Below are positions 15,009-22,769 of a stretch of 34,925 bases of DNA, piece by piece. The position numbers were made by a program, and so were the translations under genes. Location: contig USFB01000020.1 in the NCBI GenBank assembly GCA_900553895.1, positions 1-34,925 of the forward strand. Direction: 5' to 3'. Source of the stretch: an uncultured bacterium (GTDB lineage Bacteria > Cyanobacteriota > Vampirovibrionia > Gastranaerophilales > Gastranaerophilaceae). Within the stretch, counting starts at the first letter, position 1; each line of letters begins with the position of its first letter. Under the pieces are notes generated by a model. It was given only the letters and a program-made list of their open reading frames with translations, made no database searches and was not told the DNA's origin.

Positions 15009-15935
15009 CTAATTGCTTAAATTTTTTAATGCACGTTGTATAGTGTCTTCTGAAAGGTTTAGTTTACTAGCAATTTCTTTATTTTTTAAACCTTGAAGCT
15101 TGTATTTAAGTATATTTTTTATTCTTATTTTCATTTGGTCTTTTTTCCAATGAGAACGATATTTTCTTCCCATATTGGCGTAAACTGTTTCTTCAGAACA
15201 ATTGAGTTCTTTAGCAATTTGTCTTACGGTATAACCTTTATTTATATAATCTTTTATAACTGCTAATTTATATTTTTGACCTTCTATTCGGGCTTCTTTT
15301 AAAGCTTTTTTATCTGTATATGTTAGTATTGTTGCTCCCGGGATTCCTATTTCTCTTGCAGCTTCAGTGAATTTTCTGCCTTTTTTTATTAAATCCAAAG
15401 CTTGATTTACAATAACAGACATATTTTCTCTTCTAAGTTCTTTTTTTATTTGGCTTTCTGCCAATTTTAATTCTTTTTTACATCCGCTTACATTTTCAAA
15501 AATATCTTTTGTATCTTGATTATTAATGATTTTATTTTTTAATTTTTCAGATTCTTGTTGAACTTTATTTTGTTTGCCTAGAGTTTTTAATTCCGCAAGT
15601 TTTTCTTTGCCAATAACTTTGATTGCAGTATCATAAACACTATGTCGTGATAGATTGAATAATTCACTGATTTCTTTTATTGTTTTGCCATTTATAATAA
15701 GTTCCCTAATACAAGTTGAAAGTTTATCAATAGCCCTATTATGTAAAGATTTTAAACCATGTTTTTTTATTGTAGTAGATGCCCAGGACTGTGTTTTTCC
15801 ATATAAATTTCCAATCTCTGTAACACTGTATCCTTTATCAATTAGGCGTGCAAGTTCTTCTTTTGTAATGGAAGGTTTTCTGCTGGTAAAATTTGTGTTG
15901 TAATTGTTATATGTAGTGTTTAATAAAATTTTCAT
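15009..15935 (-). CDS. Protein of five tandem helix-turn-helix units with N-terminal NFTSR tag
   Basis: 308 aa. After the N-terminal MKILLNTTYNNYNTNFTSRK come five units of the resolvase/homeodomain-like pattern 'G-x-[ST]-x-x-E-I-A-x-x-[LY]-x-x-S-x-x-[TS]-[VI]': (1) GYSVTEIGNLYGKTQSWAST, (2) GKTIKEISELFNLSRHSVYD, (3) GRKFTEAAREIGIPGATILT, (4) GYTVRQIAKELNCSEETVYA, (5) GLKNKEIASKLNLSEDTIQR. A Lys-rich linker separates units 2 and 3. No recombinase catalytic domain is present. Likely a DNA-binding protein with an extended site. No ribosome site is evident at the ATG. It adjoins the repeat-rich 15.9-16.3 kb spacer. Confidence 0.8.
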   Translation of the reverse strand: MKILLNTTYNNYNTNFTSRKPSITKEELARLIDKGYSVTEIGNLYGKTQSWASTTIKKHGLKSLHNRAIDKLSTCIRELIINGKTIKEISELFNLSRHSVYDTAIKVIGKEKLAELKTLGKQNKVQQESEKLKNKIINNQDTKDIFENVSGCKKELKLAESQIKKELRRENMSVIVNQALDLIKKGRKFTEAAREIGIPGATILTYTDKKALKEARIEGQKYKLAVIKDYINKGYTVRQIAKELNCSEETVYANMGRKYRSHWKKDQMKIRIKNILKYKLQGLKNKEIASKLNLSEDTIQRALKNLSN

Positions 15936-16091
15936 ATTTTGTAGAAAACCTGTAAATAGATTTTTTGCTAGTTGATAAAGTTTATTTTTACAAAAATTAA
16001 TAATAAAATACTTTTAGTTGAGCTGAAAGGTTTACTACTTTTTTTATAAAGTATGTTTAAGATTGAACTTTATTTTATTTGGTAATTATAG

Positions 16092-16110
16092 GGTGCAATT
16101 TTTTGCACCA
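16092..16110. repeat. GGTGCAA/TTGCACC hairpin repeat
   Basis: GGTGCAATTTTTTGCACC, same as at 2629 and, with one mismatch, 21500. Spacer 15936-16323 (388 bp) holds this hairpin, the long inverted repeat at 16126 and the terminator at 16275; no gene is seen in it. Confidence 0.8.
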
Positions 16111-16125
16111 TTAATATTTCTATGC

Positions 16126-16249
16126 CACCCTTATCAGTGCTCCGCCCAGCTTCTTCCCTCAAGGGCGAAGCAATGATATACGCTAAATGGGCGCATTTGA
16201 TGGCTTCTCCCTTGGAGGGGAGAAGCTGGGCGGAGCACTGATGAGGGTG
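16126..16249. mobile_element. Long inverted-repeat element (MITE-like), 45-bp arms
   Basis: Left arm 16126-16170 and right arm 16204-16249 are near-perfect complements (starting CACCCTTATCAGTGCTCCGC; about four differences including one indel) around a 33-nt loop. GC content is well above the surroundings. The outer flanks, TATGCC on the left and GATAAATAT on the right, recur fused at 17767-17796. No transposase inside; non-autonomous or an RNA-level hairpin element. Confidence 0.7.
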
Positions 16250-16274
16250 ATAAATATCATATAATTTTTGCTAA

Positions 16275-16300
16275 CAAAAAACCCTCGAATATTCGAGGGT
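16275..16300 (-). terminator. Intrinsic terminator of the 423-aa gene
   Basis: Perfect 20-bp palindrome ACCCTCGAATATTCGAGGGT (16281-16300), followed on the minus strand by TTTTTTG. Lies 24 nt past the stop of the gene ending at 16324. Confidence 0.9.
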
Positions 16301-16323
16301 ATATATGAGAGAAAGGAGAGAAT

Positions 16324-17595
16324 TTATACTGCGATAATTGTTGCACCATCAGGAATTGCATTATTTTTCAACTTTTTAGTAATTCTTTTTTCTATAACTT
16401 CTGCACGATTGCCTCTTTCCAAGTAAGCTTCGCATTTTTCAGAACCTTTTTTATGCCATTTTCCATCAATATAAATGCTGTCAACTTTTCCATCAACAAT
16501 CTTAACTGGGTGCTTCAGATCTTTTATTGTAAATTCATGAACCTTATATCCGTCAGGTAATTTTCCATTTTTCAAGAAATCTTTACCTATAATAGAATCT
16601 ACATTATTTCCACTTTCACGAGCTGTTCTAACATAAGCTAATACTGCATCATCATCTGCTTTAAATTCTTTAAGTGTTGTCAATTCATTGATTGTGATAT
16701 TATCCTTAGGCGCTCCGTGTGTTGAAATTTGTTTTCTTGTAATCTTAGCTGTACTATCGCCCATTTTTGTAGTGTACGTAAAGTTACTTAAGTTAGTTTC
16801 TTTGCTACTGATTTCTGCAAAATCACCTTGCAAGATTTTATTCAAACGTTCGCTGAATGTATCTGCTTTTTCTTGCATTGCATCATCTTTGAATTTATCT
16901 AAGAATTTACCATCTTTATTTATGTATTGGTCTGTGATATTTCCTTTACCTTTACCTGTTAATTGTTCAATGTTTGTTACTTTTTTGCCATCAAAAGTAA
17001 TACTATATTCTTGACTACCGGATTTTATTCGGAATGTACCTGCTGTAATATTAGTTTCACCTGTTCGGAATCTAAGTCCTGTTAATTTTTTCAATTCACT
17101 GTTATTGTTGATTAAGTTTTGAATTTCTGTGGCATTTTTTGCTGTTGTTGTTTTTCCTGGAATATAATATACAGGTTTTCCTCCTTTCATCATTACTCTT
17201 ATTTTTTCAAGCGGTGCTGTTTTCTTAGCTCCACCTGTTACTGCTTCAGCTACTTCTTTTACGGCATCTTTGGATTTGAATATATTTTTAAATCCTTTAA
17301 TAAATCCTTCGCCATTACCTTTTTTAGCAGCATAGATTAAAGTTGCTGCGCCTGCTGCAACTGCACCCAGTCCTAAAACCATGCCTGTGCTGGAATCAGA
17401 GCCTTCTGAATAATCAGCTTTTGGTAATGCTTGTGTTTGAGTTGTCGCAACTTGTGGAGTGGTTACTGTTTGGGGAGTCTGAGTTGCTTGAACTTGTTGC
17501 GTTCCCATAAAATTTGGATTATATGCTTGTAATGCTGCCAAAAACATTGGATCACTACCAAGTGCATTAATACTATTAATATCGTATCCAGCCAT
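16324..17595 (-). CDS. Hypothetical single-TM protein with Gln/Thr-rich N-terminus
   Basis: 423 aa, no recognised family. Residues 1-65 are low in charge and rich in Gln, Thr and Pro (repeats of TPQ/TQ), then a glycine/alanine TM helix (GMVLGLGAVAAGAATLIYAAKK, ~71-92 in the protein). A ~330-residue soluble region follows, with beta-rich repeats of the style 'I-x-x-G-x-x-x-Y-x-I-x-F-D-G-K' (KSGSQEYSITFDGKKV; HPVKIVDGKVDSIYIDGKWH). There is no cleavable signal, so it is probably anchored N-out or N-in with a large exposed domain. AAGGCGG precedes the ATG by 5 nt. It has its own terminator and is flanked by inverted copies of a repeat (16126 and 17767). The upstream 16-mer is shared with the 30186 gene. 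Confidence 0.75.
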   Translation of the reverse strand: MAGYDINSINALGSDPMFLAALQAYNPNFMGTQQVQATQTPQTVTTPQVATTQTQALPKADYSEGSDSSTGMVLGLGAVAAGAATLIYAAKKGNGEGFIKGFKNIFKSKDAVKEVAEAVTGGAKKTAPLEKIRVMMKGGKPVYYIPGKTTTAKNATEIQNLINNNSELKKLTGLRFRTGETNITAGTFRIKSGSQEYSITFDGKKVTNIEQLTGKGKGNITDQYINKDGKFLDKFKDDAMQEKADTFSERLNKILQGDFAEISSKETNLSNFTYTTKMGDSTAKITRKQISTHGAPKDNITINELTTLKEFKADDDAVLAYVRTARESGNNVDSIIGKDFLKNGKLPDGYKVHEFTIKDLKHPVKIVDGKVDSIYIDGKWHKKGSEKCEAYLERGNRAEVIEKRITKKLKNNAIPDGATIIAV

Positions 17596-17636
17596 AAAAA
17601 CCGCCTTTTTCTTCGGACATCATAAACTTGGGATAG

Positions 17637-17665
17637 CTTATAATTATCCTCATTGTGTGTAACCT
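17637..17665 (-). promoter_or_regulatory. Promoter element shared with the 30186 gene
   Basis: Coding-strand ATGAGGATAATTATAA (17638-17653) is identical to 30134-30149. Both are preceded by AGGTTA and ACAC and end in a -10-like TATAAG or TATAAT, about 35-41 nt before the start codon. Suggests co-regulation. Confidence 0.5.
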
Positions 17666-17710
17666 AATTTTAATTCCCTTATATACATGAAGTTTTTTGA
17701 GAATTAAAAA

Positions 17711-17739
17711 TTGACTGTTTTAAAGAATGTTTGTAATAA
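17711..17739 (+). promoter_or_regulatory. Orphan plus-strand promoter-like sequence
   Basis: TTGACT (17711-17716), 17 bp, TAATAA (17734-17739) faces a stretch with no plus-strand gene. It could drive a small RNA ending near the palindrome at 17767, or be chance in AT-rich DNA. Confidence 0.25.
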
Positions 17740-17766
17740 AAGTTTACAATTGGTTTGAATTATGTA

Positions 17767-17796
17767 ATATTTATCACCCTGATGAGGGTGGCATAA
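17767..17796. repeat. Minimal copy of the 16126 element (ends only)
   Basis: ATATTTATCACCCT joined to GATGAGGGTGGCATA reproduces both outer ends of the 16126-16249 element in reverse orientation, without its ~110-bp interior. The two copies bracket the 423-aa gene. Confidence 0.65.
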
Positions 17797-17820
17797 ATAA
17801 AAAATTTTTCCATTAAAACT

Positions 17821-17844
17821 GTAGGTTGGGCTTTCAGCCCAACA
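17821..17844. repeat. TAGGTTGGGC hairpin repeat
   Basis: GTAGGTTGGGCTTTCAGCCC plus AACA, identical over this stretch to the copy at 10631. Directly after the recN stop. Confidence 0.85.
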
Positions 17845-17850
17845 AAAAAT

Positions 17851-19500
17851 CTACCCCATCAACGTTTGTGCAAATTTCAATGATTCTTCCGTAACTTCAC
17901 CGCCAGCAAGTTCAGCAATCGCGTTTAATTTTCTATCTCCCTCAAGAACTGAAATATCAACGCTTGTAGTGCCGTCTTGTGTTTTTCTTACATAAAAATG
18001 TTTATCGGATTTAGATGCAATAATTGCTTGGTGCGTAATCATAATGATTTGCATATATTTAGAAAGTTCTTTGACTTCATCAGCTACGGCTTGTGAAGTC
18101 TTGCCTGAAATTCCCGTATCAATTTCATCAAAAATAACTGTATCAATATTATCAGATTGAGCAAAAATTGTTTTAATCGCAAGCATTACTCTTGAAATTT
18201 CACCGCCTGAAGCAACCTTAGCGAGCGGTTTTAAGCCTTCTGAAATGTTTGTGGAAATCAAAAATTCAACTTTATCACATCCGTTAATTGTAAGTTCTGT
18301 TTTTTCAAAACTTATATCAAATTTAACCTTTGGAAGCTCTAATTTTTCAAGCTTTTCAACAATAAGAGAAGATAAAACTTTTGCATAATTTTTTCTCTCA
18401 GCCGAAATCTCATTTGCCATTTTTTCTAGTTGTAATTTTTTATTAGAAATTTCAACTTCCAATTCTTCAATATTTTGTGTTGAAAACTCAATTCCTTCGA
18501 GTTCTTGACGCAACTTTTCGCCTTGTTCCATTACTTTAGCTAAACTTCCGCCGTATTTGCGCTTTAATTTATCCAATAAAAATAATCGTTCTTGAATTGT
18601 ATTTATGCGCTCTTCATCATTATCAAGACGTGAAGAATATTCTCTTAATTCGCTCGAAACATCTTTTAAAGTTTCAATCGCGCTAATTAAGTTACTTTCA
18701 ACGTTTTCTAATGAATTATCCATGCCTGATGCTTTCGACAAATTCATTTTTATTTGCATCAAAGCGTCCATTATCGCACCATCATCGCCTGAAATTGACC
18801 AATAAGAAGAGCCTGTAAGGTCTTTTAATTTTTCAACATTTTCTAAAATAGAAAGTTCGTTATTAAGTTCTTCATCTTCTTGCTCTGATTGAATTTGCGC
18901 TTCTTCAATTTCATTAACTTGAAACTTTAAAAAATCAATTTGTTCTTCTGTTTTATCCGCAGAATTTTTAAGTTCATCAAGTTTTGAAATCATATCTTTA
19001 TAATTAGAAAATTCTTTTCTGTATTCATCCAACATTTTTCCGCAAGTATTTTTTGCATAAGAATCCAATAAAACAATATGATATTTAGGCTGTAAAAAAG
19101 AATACGTTTGATGTTGTGAATGTATATCCAAAAATAACTCTCTAAAATGACGCATAAATTCTTGATTAACTAAACAACCGTTAACCCTTGAACGCGAAGC
19201 AGTTTGAGTAATTTCACGAGATAAAATAATCTCTTCGCCTAAATTATCTATTCCATATTCATCAAAAAGCACGGTTAAATCTTGTTTTTTATTTAAAATC
19301 GTAATTTCTATTACAGCTTTTTCTGCGCCTGTTTTAATAACTTCTTTTCCTGCTTTTGCACCAAAAGCTATATCAATTGCGTTGATTAAAATACTTTTAC
19401 CGGCACCCGTTTCACCTGTAATAATATTCAAACCTTCTGCTAAATCTACTTCCAGTTCATCTATTAATATGTAATTTTTTATTGAAATCTTTGATAACAT
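17851..19500 (-). CDS. recN: DNA repair protein RecN
   Basis: SMC-like ATPase that acts early in recombinational repair of double-strand breaks. The N-terminal half-ATPase has Walker A GETGAGKS (29-36) after MLSKISIKNYILID; a long coiled-coil middle (~160-370, Glu/Lys/Leu heptads) follows. The C-terminal half has signature KVASGGEISRVMLAIK, Walker B TVIFDEIDTGISGK and MITHQAIIAS. 549 aa is normal. It begins 3 nt after the stop of the TPR gene, so the two form an operon; its ribosome site would lie within the acidic-tail codons. Confidence 0.97.
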   Translation of the reverse strand: MLSKISIKNYILIDELEVDLAEGLNIITGETGAGKSILINAIDIAFGAKAGKEVIKTGAEKAVIEITILNKKQDLTVLFDEYGIDNLGEEIILSREITQTASRSRVNGCLVNQEFMRHFRELFLDIHSQHQTYSFLQPKYHIVLLDSYAKNTCGKMLDEYRKEFSNYKDMISKLDELKNSADKTEEQIDFLKFQVNEIEEAQIQSEQEDEELNNELSILENVEKLKDLTGSSYWSISGDDGAIMDALMQIKMNLSKASGMDNSLENVESNLISAIETLKDVSSELREYSSRLDNDEERINTIQERLFLLDKLKRKYGGSLAKVMEQGEKLRQELEGIEFSTQNIEELEVEISNKKLQLEKMANEISAERKNYAKVLSSLIVEKLEKLELPKVKFDISFEKTELTINGCDKVEFLISTNISEGLKPLAKVASGGEISRVMLAIKTIFAQSDNIDTVIFDEIDTGISGKTSQAVADEVKELSKYMQIIMITHQAIIASKSDKHFYVRKTQDGTTSVDISVLEGDRKLNAIAELAGGEVTEESLKFAQTLMG

Positions 19501-19503
19501 ACC

Positions 19504-20763
19504 CTATTCCTCGTCATCATCCGTTTCATCATCTTCATTATCTTCAAAATCTTCTTCCGACTCATCATCTGTATCTTCTGAATATTCGTCTAAATCTTCT
19601 TCATCATCAGAGTCTTCTGCATCATCTAATTCGTTGTAATCATCGTCAGACTCGCTTTCTTCCTCGTCTTCTCCATCAATTTCATCTTCGTCTTCAAAAT
19701 CTTCTTCCGATTCATCTTCTTCTATTTCTTCATCAGAAGTTTCTTCTTCATTTTCTTCGCTTTCATCATCCACTGTTTCTTCCTCGTCTTCTTCATTTTC
19801 ATATTGAGGAATTTCCGCTTCAGGTTCAATTTCTTCGTGATGTCCGAGTTTGTTTTCGATTATTTCAAACTCACTTTTAACGATATTTTTAGGAAATGTA
19901 AGTGTATAAGGATTTGCTAACGCTGATTTTAATGCATTATAATATTCTTCAGCTTCACCGATAAATTTATAAACACGAGCAAGGCAATAATACAAATCAC
20001 CGTTTGCTTCTTTTTCTAATCTTGTATGAAGAGTTTCAAGAATTTCTTCGGCGTTACCCTCACTCAAGCAAATTTTTGTAAGAAGTTTATACGCCTCAAT
20101 ATCATTTGAGTTATGCTCAATTGTTTTGTATAAATACTCTTTGGCTTCTTCTATATTGCCAGATTTATAAGCGATTGAACCAAGGTTAAAATACGCCCAA
20201 CTATAATCAGGAGAAATTTCAAGCACTTTTTTGTAACTTTCGATTGCAAAATTAGTTAAGCCGTCATTTTGATAAATATAGCCCAAATAAAAATACGCAT
20301 AAACATCGTTCGGATTGATTGATACGGCTTTTTGAAAACAGTCTGTAGCAAGATTTTTTTCTTCTTTATAAAAATAACAAAGCCCTAAATTAAAATAGCT
20401 GTTTCCATCATTTTGGTCTGTTTCAAGCACTTTGTGAAACGCTAAAATAGCTTCATCCCACTCTTTTAATTCAACTAAAACATCGCCTAAATTATAATAA
20501 AAATCTTCCTGCGGAGAAAGTTCAACTGCTTTTTGGTAACAATCGCGAGCTTTTTCAAAATTTTTAAGTTTTTCGTAGACAATGCCCAAATTGTAATATA
20601 GTTCGGCATCGTCCGGAAAATACTTAATTAAGTATCTCAAATTTCCTTCTGCTTCCTCGTTAAAACCATTATTCACAAGCAAAATTGAAAGTTCTCTTCT
20701 TGCTTGAAAATTTGAAGGGTCTTTTTTTAAAATATTTTGTAAAGCCTCGATATCATTATCCAT
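19504..20763 (-). CDS. TPR protein with a ~110-residue Asp/Glu tail
   Basis: Residues ~1-310 form about eight tetratricopeptide repeats (e.g. AELYYNLGIVYEKLKNFEKA, DFYYNLGDVLVELKEWDEA, SYFNLGLCYFYKEEKNLA), a scaffold for protein-protein contact. From about residue 310 the chain becomes almost only Asp, Glu, Ser and Asn to the end (…DDETDDDEE). Such polyacidic tails can mimic DNA, bind basic proteins or chelate cations; which applies is unknown. It is first in an operon with recN (3-nt gap). The ATG has a TATAAT 6 nt upstream and no ribosome site, so a leaderless mRNA is likely. Cytoplasmic; no signal peptide. Confidence 0.88.
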   Translation of the reverse strand: MDNDIEALQNILKKDPSNFQARRELSILLVNNGFNEEAEGNLRYLIKYFPDDAELYYNLGIVYEKLKNFEKARDCYQKAVELSPQEDFYYNLGDVLVELKEWDEAILAFHKVLETDQNDGNSYFNLGLCYFYKEEKNLATDCFQKAVSINPNDVYAYFYLGYIYQNDGLTNFAIESYKKVLEISPDYSWAYFNLGSIAYKSGNIEEAKEYLYKTIEHNSNDIEAYKLLTKICLSEGNAEEILETLHTRLEKEANGDLYYCLARVYKFIGEAEEYYNALKSALANPYTLTFPKNIVKSEFEIIENKLGHHEEIEPEAEIPQYENEEDEEETVDDESEENEEETSDEEIEEDESEEDFEDEDEIDGEDEEESESDDDYNELDDAEDSDDEEDLDEYSEDTDDESEEDFEDNEDDETDDDEE

Positions 20764-20769
20764 AAAATG

Positions 20770-20778
20770 ATTATAGCA
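20770..20778 (-). promoter_or_regulatory. Extended consensus -10 promoter of the TPR-recN operon
   Basis: On the minus strand TG-C-TATAAT ends six bases before the ATG at 20763, with no Shine-Dalgarno. Leaderless transcript expected. Confidence 0.55.
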
Positions 20779-20861
20779 GAGTAAAAGGCGGATGAAAAGA
20801 TGAAATTATTTAGATAGCAAATTTTGTTTTTATAGGTTTTATAAAAGTCAGAAGGTAATTT

Positions 20862-21455
20862 ATGAAAATAAGTTTTGTGAAATCTATTGAGCCGATTTTG
20901 AGACAATGCAAAACTTCCGCAGTCGAAGTTGGAGCAAATATGCGTTATACGATTAATGATGCAAAAGTTGCTGAGAGTATCTTTTCAACAGGGTTTCATA
21001 CCTGCTCAGGTTTTGATATAAATGCCGGCAAAATGAATTTATTTGGACATATTAAGCCGGAAGGTTTTAATTCAAGGAATTTTGCAGAAGCTTTTGAGCG
21101 TTTGGTTAAGGGTTTTCAGGATAAATATGGTGAAGTAAAGGCTCTTGTTCTTGGCGGTCGTGAAATAGCTTTTTGTGACCCGTACTCTGATGTTACAAGT
21201 AATGAAGTTTATGCGACGATGTGTAATGTTCTAAGTACGAAATGTAATATCTCGGATGAAAAATTTGTGTCAATTCTTGGAAAATTTAAAGATGTAAAAA
21301 CAAATGATGATATTGCGATTATTGGCGATAGAGTGTTTGTTGCAAATAAAGAATTTGAAAAGGCAGGAGTGCTAAATTCAACAAAAAGTAATGTTGAAGA
21401 TAATCTAACTAATGTCTATGAAGATGTTATAATTCCGAGTGAATTTTTGGCTTAG
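20862..21455 (+). CDS. Hypothetical protein, possibly CheD-like deamidase fold
   Basis: 197 aa. The segment GFHTCSGFDINAGKMNLFGHI (C48, H63), followed ~30 residues later by VKALVLGGREIAF (93-104), resembles the order of CheD: a catalytic Cys after a short loop, 'G-x-M-x-H', then the 'A-x-x-x-G-G' strand. CheD deamidates glutamines in chemoreceptors, and related folds occur in bacterial toxins. Differences are considerable and the C-terminal ~90 residues are unassigned, so this is only a fold-level suggestion. A Shine-Dalgarno AGAAGGT precedes the ATG. Divergent from the TPR-recN operon. No chemotaxis gene is nearby. Confidence 0.6.
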   Translation: MKISFVKSIEPILRQCKTSAVEVGANMRYTINDAKVAESIFSTGFHTCSGFDINAGKMNLFGHIKPEGFNSRNFAEAFERLVKGFQDKYGEVKALVLGGREIAFCDPYSDVTSNEVYATMCNVLSTKCNISDEKFVSILGKFKDVKTNDDIAIIGDRVFVANKEFEKAGVLNSTKSNVEDNLTNVYEDVIIPSEFLA

Positions 21456-21458
21456 TTT

Positions 21459-21518
21459 GTAGGTCAGGCACTGCCTGACGATAACAAAAAAAGAAAATAG
21501 GGTGCAATTTTTTGCACT
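21459..21518. repeat. Two hairpin repeats: TAGGTCAGGC and GGTGCAA types
   Basis: TAGGTCAGGCACTGCCTGAC (about 21460-21479) is a stem variant of the TAGGTTGGGC family and matches the copy at 23393. GGTGCAATTTTTTGCAC (21500-21518) is the third copy of the GGTGCAA hairpin, with one mismatch at its outer stem. Confidence 0.8.
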
Positions 21519-21568
21519 ATTAACTTTTATTTTTGTTTTGATAAGTCATTGCAATATGCTAATACAAA

Positions 21569-22693
21569 TTATCCCAACACTCTTTGATAATGTTCATTAA
21601 AAAATTCTTCAAATCTGTCTTCCAAAATCGCTTGTCTTGATTTTTTTGCAAAATCAATCAAGAATTTAATATTATGAATAGACATTAAAGCTTGTCCCGT
21701 ACCTTCATTACATTTGTACAGATGTCTTAAATAAGCTCTTGAGTGGTTTTTGCAAGCGTAACAATCACAATTTTCGTCCAAAGGTCTTGGATCTTCTTGA
21801 TATTGAGCATTTTTAATTTGTTTTTTACCATCCCAGGTGAAGAATGAGCCGTGGCGTGCATTTCTTGTAGGAAGCACACAGTCAAACATATCAACACCGC
21901 GTTTAATTCCGTCTAATAAATCTTCAGGGGTTCCGACACCCATCAAATAGCGAGGTTTGTTATGTGGAAGAAGCGGCGCGGTTAATTCAACAAAATGGTT
22001 CATTGTTTCTTTATCTTCACCAACGCTCAAACCACCAATAGCGTATCCTACTGCATCAATTGAAGAAACAAATGCAGCACTTTCTTTTCTCAAATCATCA
22101 TAAAAAGCACCCTGACAAATTGGGAACAAAGCTTGATTTGTTGACGTTTTAGCTTTAACACATCTTTCAAGCCATCTGTGAGTTCTTTCCATTGCCTCTT
22201 TTGCAGTTTTATAATCACAAGGGAACGGTGCGCACCAATCAAACGCCATGATAATATCTGCGCCGATTGCCTGTTGAATTTCCATTGAAATTTCAGGGCT
22301 TATAAAGTGCTTTTTACCGTCTTTAGGGTCGCGGAATTCAACGCCTTCTTCCGAGATTTTTCTCAAATGTGCCAAAGAAAACACTTGAAATCCGCCTGAA
22401 TCAGTTAGAACAGGTTTATTCCAATTCATCCAACCGTGAATTCCGCCGAATTTCTCAATTAATTTGTGACCTGCTCTTAAATAGAGGTGATACGAATTTC
22501 CTAAAATAATCTGTGCACCTGTATCATACAAATTATTATTAGTAACCAATTTAACTGTTGAATTTGTGCCAACAGGCATAAATATAGGTGTTTCAATATC
22601 ACCGTGCGGAGTATGCAAAATACCCGCTCTTGCGCCGGTGTTTTTATCAACGTGAATTAGTTCATAATTAAAATTGTCAAATACTGATACCAT
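21569..22693 (-). CDS. tgt: Queuine tRNA-ribosyltransferase (tRNA-guanine transglycosylase)
   Basis: Exchanges the wobble guanine-34 of GUN-anticodon tRNAs for preQ1, a step to queuosine. TIM-barrel signatures: MPVGTNSTVK, GNSYHLYLR, LTDSGGFQVFSL (with the general acid/base Asp), GADIIMAFD, the DMFDCVLPTRNARHG block (nucleophile Asp and tRNA contact), and a zinc site CDCYAC...H near the C-terminus. 374 aa is normal. No other queuosine gene (queA, queC-F) is in the window. The ATG lies just inside a GC-rich repeat that separates it from ndk. Confidence 0.97.
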   Translation of the reverse strand: MVSVFDNFNYELIHVDKNTGARAGILHTPHGDIETPIFMPVGTNSTVKLVTNNNLYDTGAQIILGNSYHLYLRAGHKLIEKFGGIHGWMNWNKPVLTDSGGFQVFSLAHLRKISEEGVEFRDPKDGKKHFISPEISMEIQQAIGADIIMAFDWCAPFPCDYKTAKEAMERTHRWLERCVKAKTSTNQALFPICQGAFYDDLRKESAAFVSSIDAVGYAIGGLSVGEDKETMNHFVELTAPLLPHNKPRYLMGVGTPEDLLDGIKRGVDMFDCVLPTRNARHGSFFTWDGKKQIKNAQYQEDPRPLDENCDCYACKNHSRAYLRHLYKCNEGTGQALMSIHNIKFLIDFAKKSRQAILEDRFEEFFNEHYQRVLG

Positions 22694-22699
22694 TTTTTA

Positions 22700-22736
22700 C
22701 CCCTCACCCCAACCCTCTCCCACAAGGGGCGAGGGG
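22700..22736. repeat. GC-rich CCCCTC/GAGGGG hairpin between ndk and tgt
   Basis: CCCCTCACCCCAACCCTCTC (start at 22700) through CAAGGGGCGAGGGG. Stem CCCCTC/GAGGGG with an internal CCC/GGG pairing. Strongly GC-rich against the background; of the same general style as the arms at 16126. Confidence 0.65.
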
Positions 22737-22769
22737 GAACTTAATTTTTAACTAAGATAGCGCATAGCA

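Noticed and set aside
19482..19880. 132-codon plus-strand frame rich in His, Leu, Arg and Pro
   Set aside because: It is the antisense of the GA/TC-rich codons of the acidic tail; composition is a by-product and it has no ribosome site.
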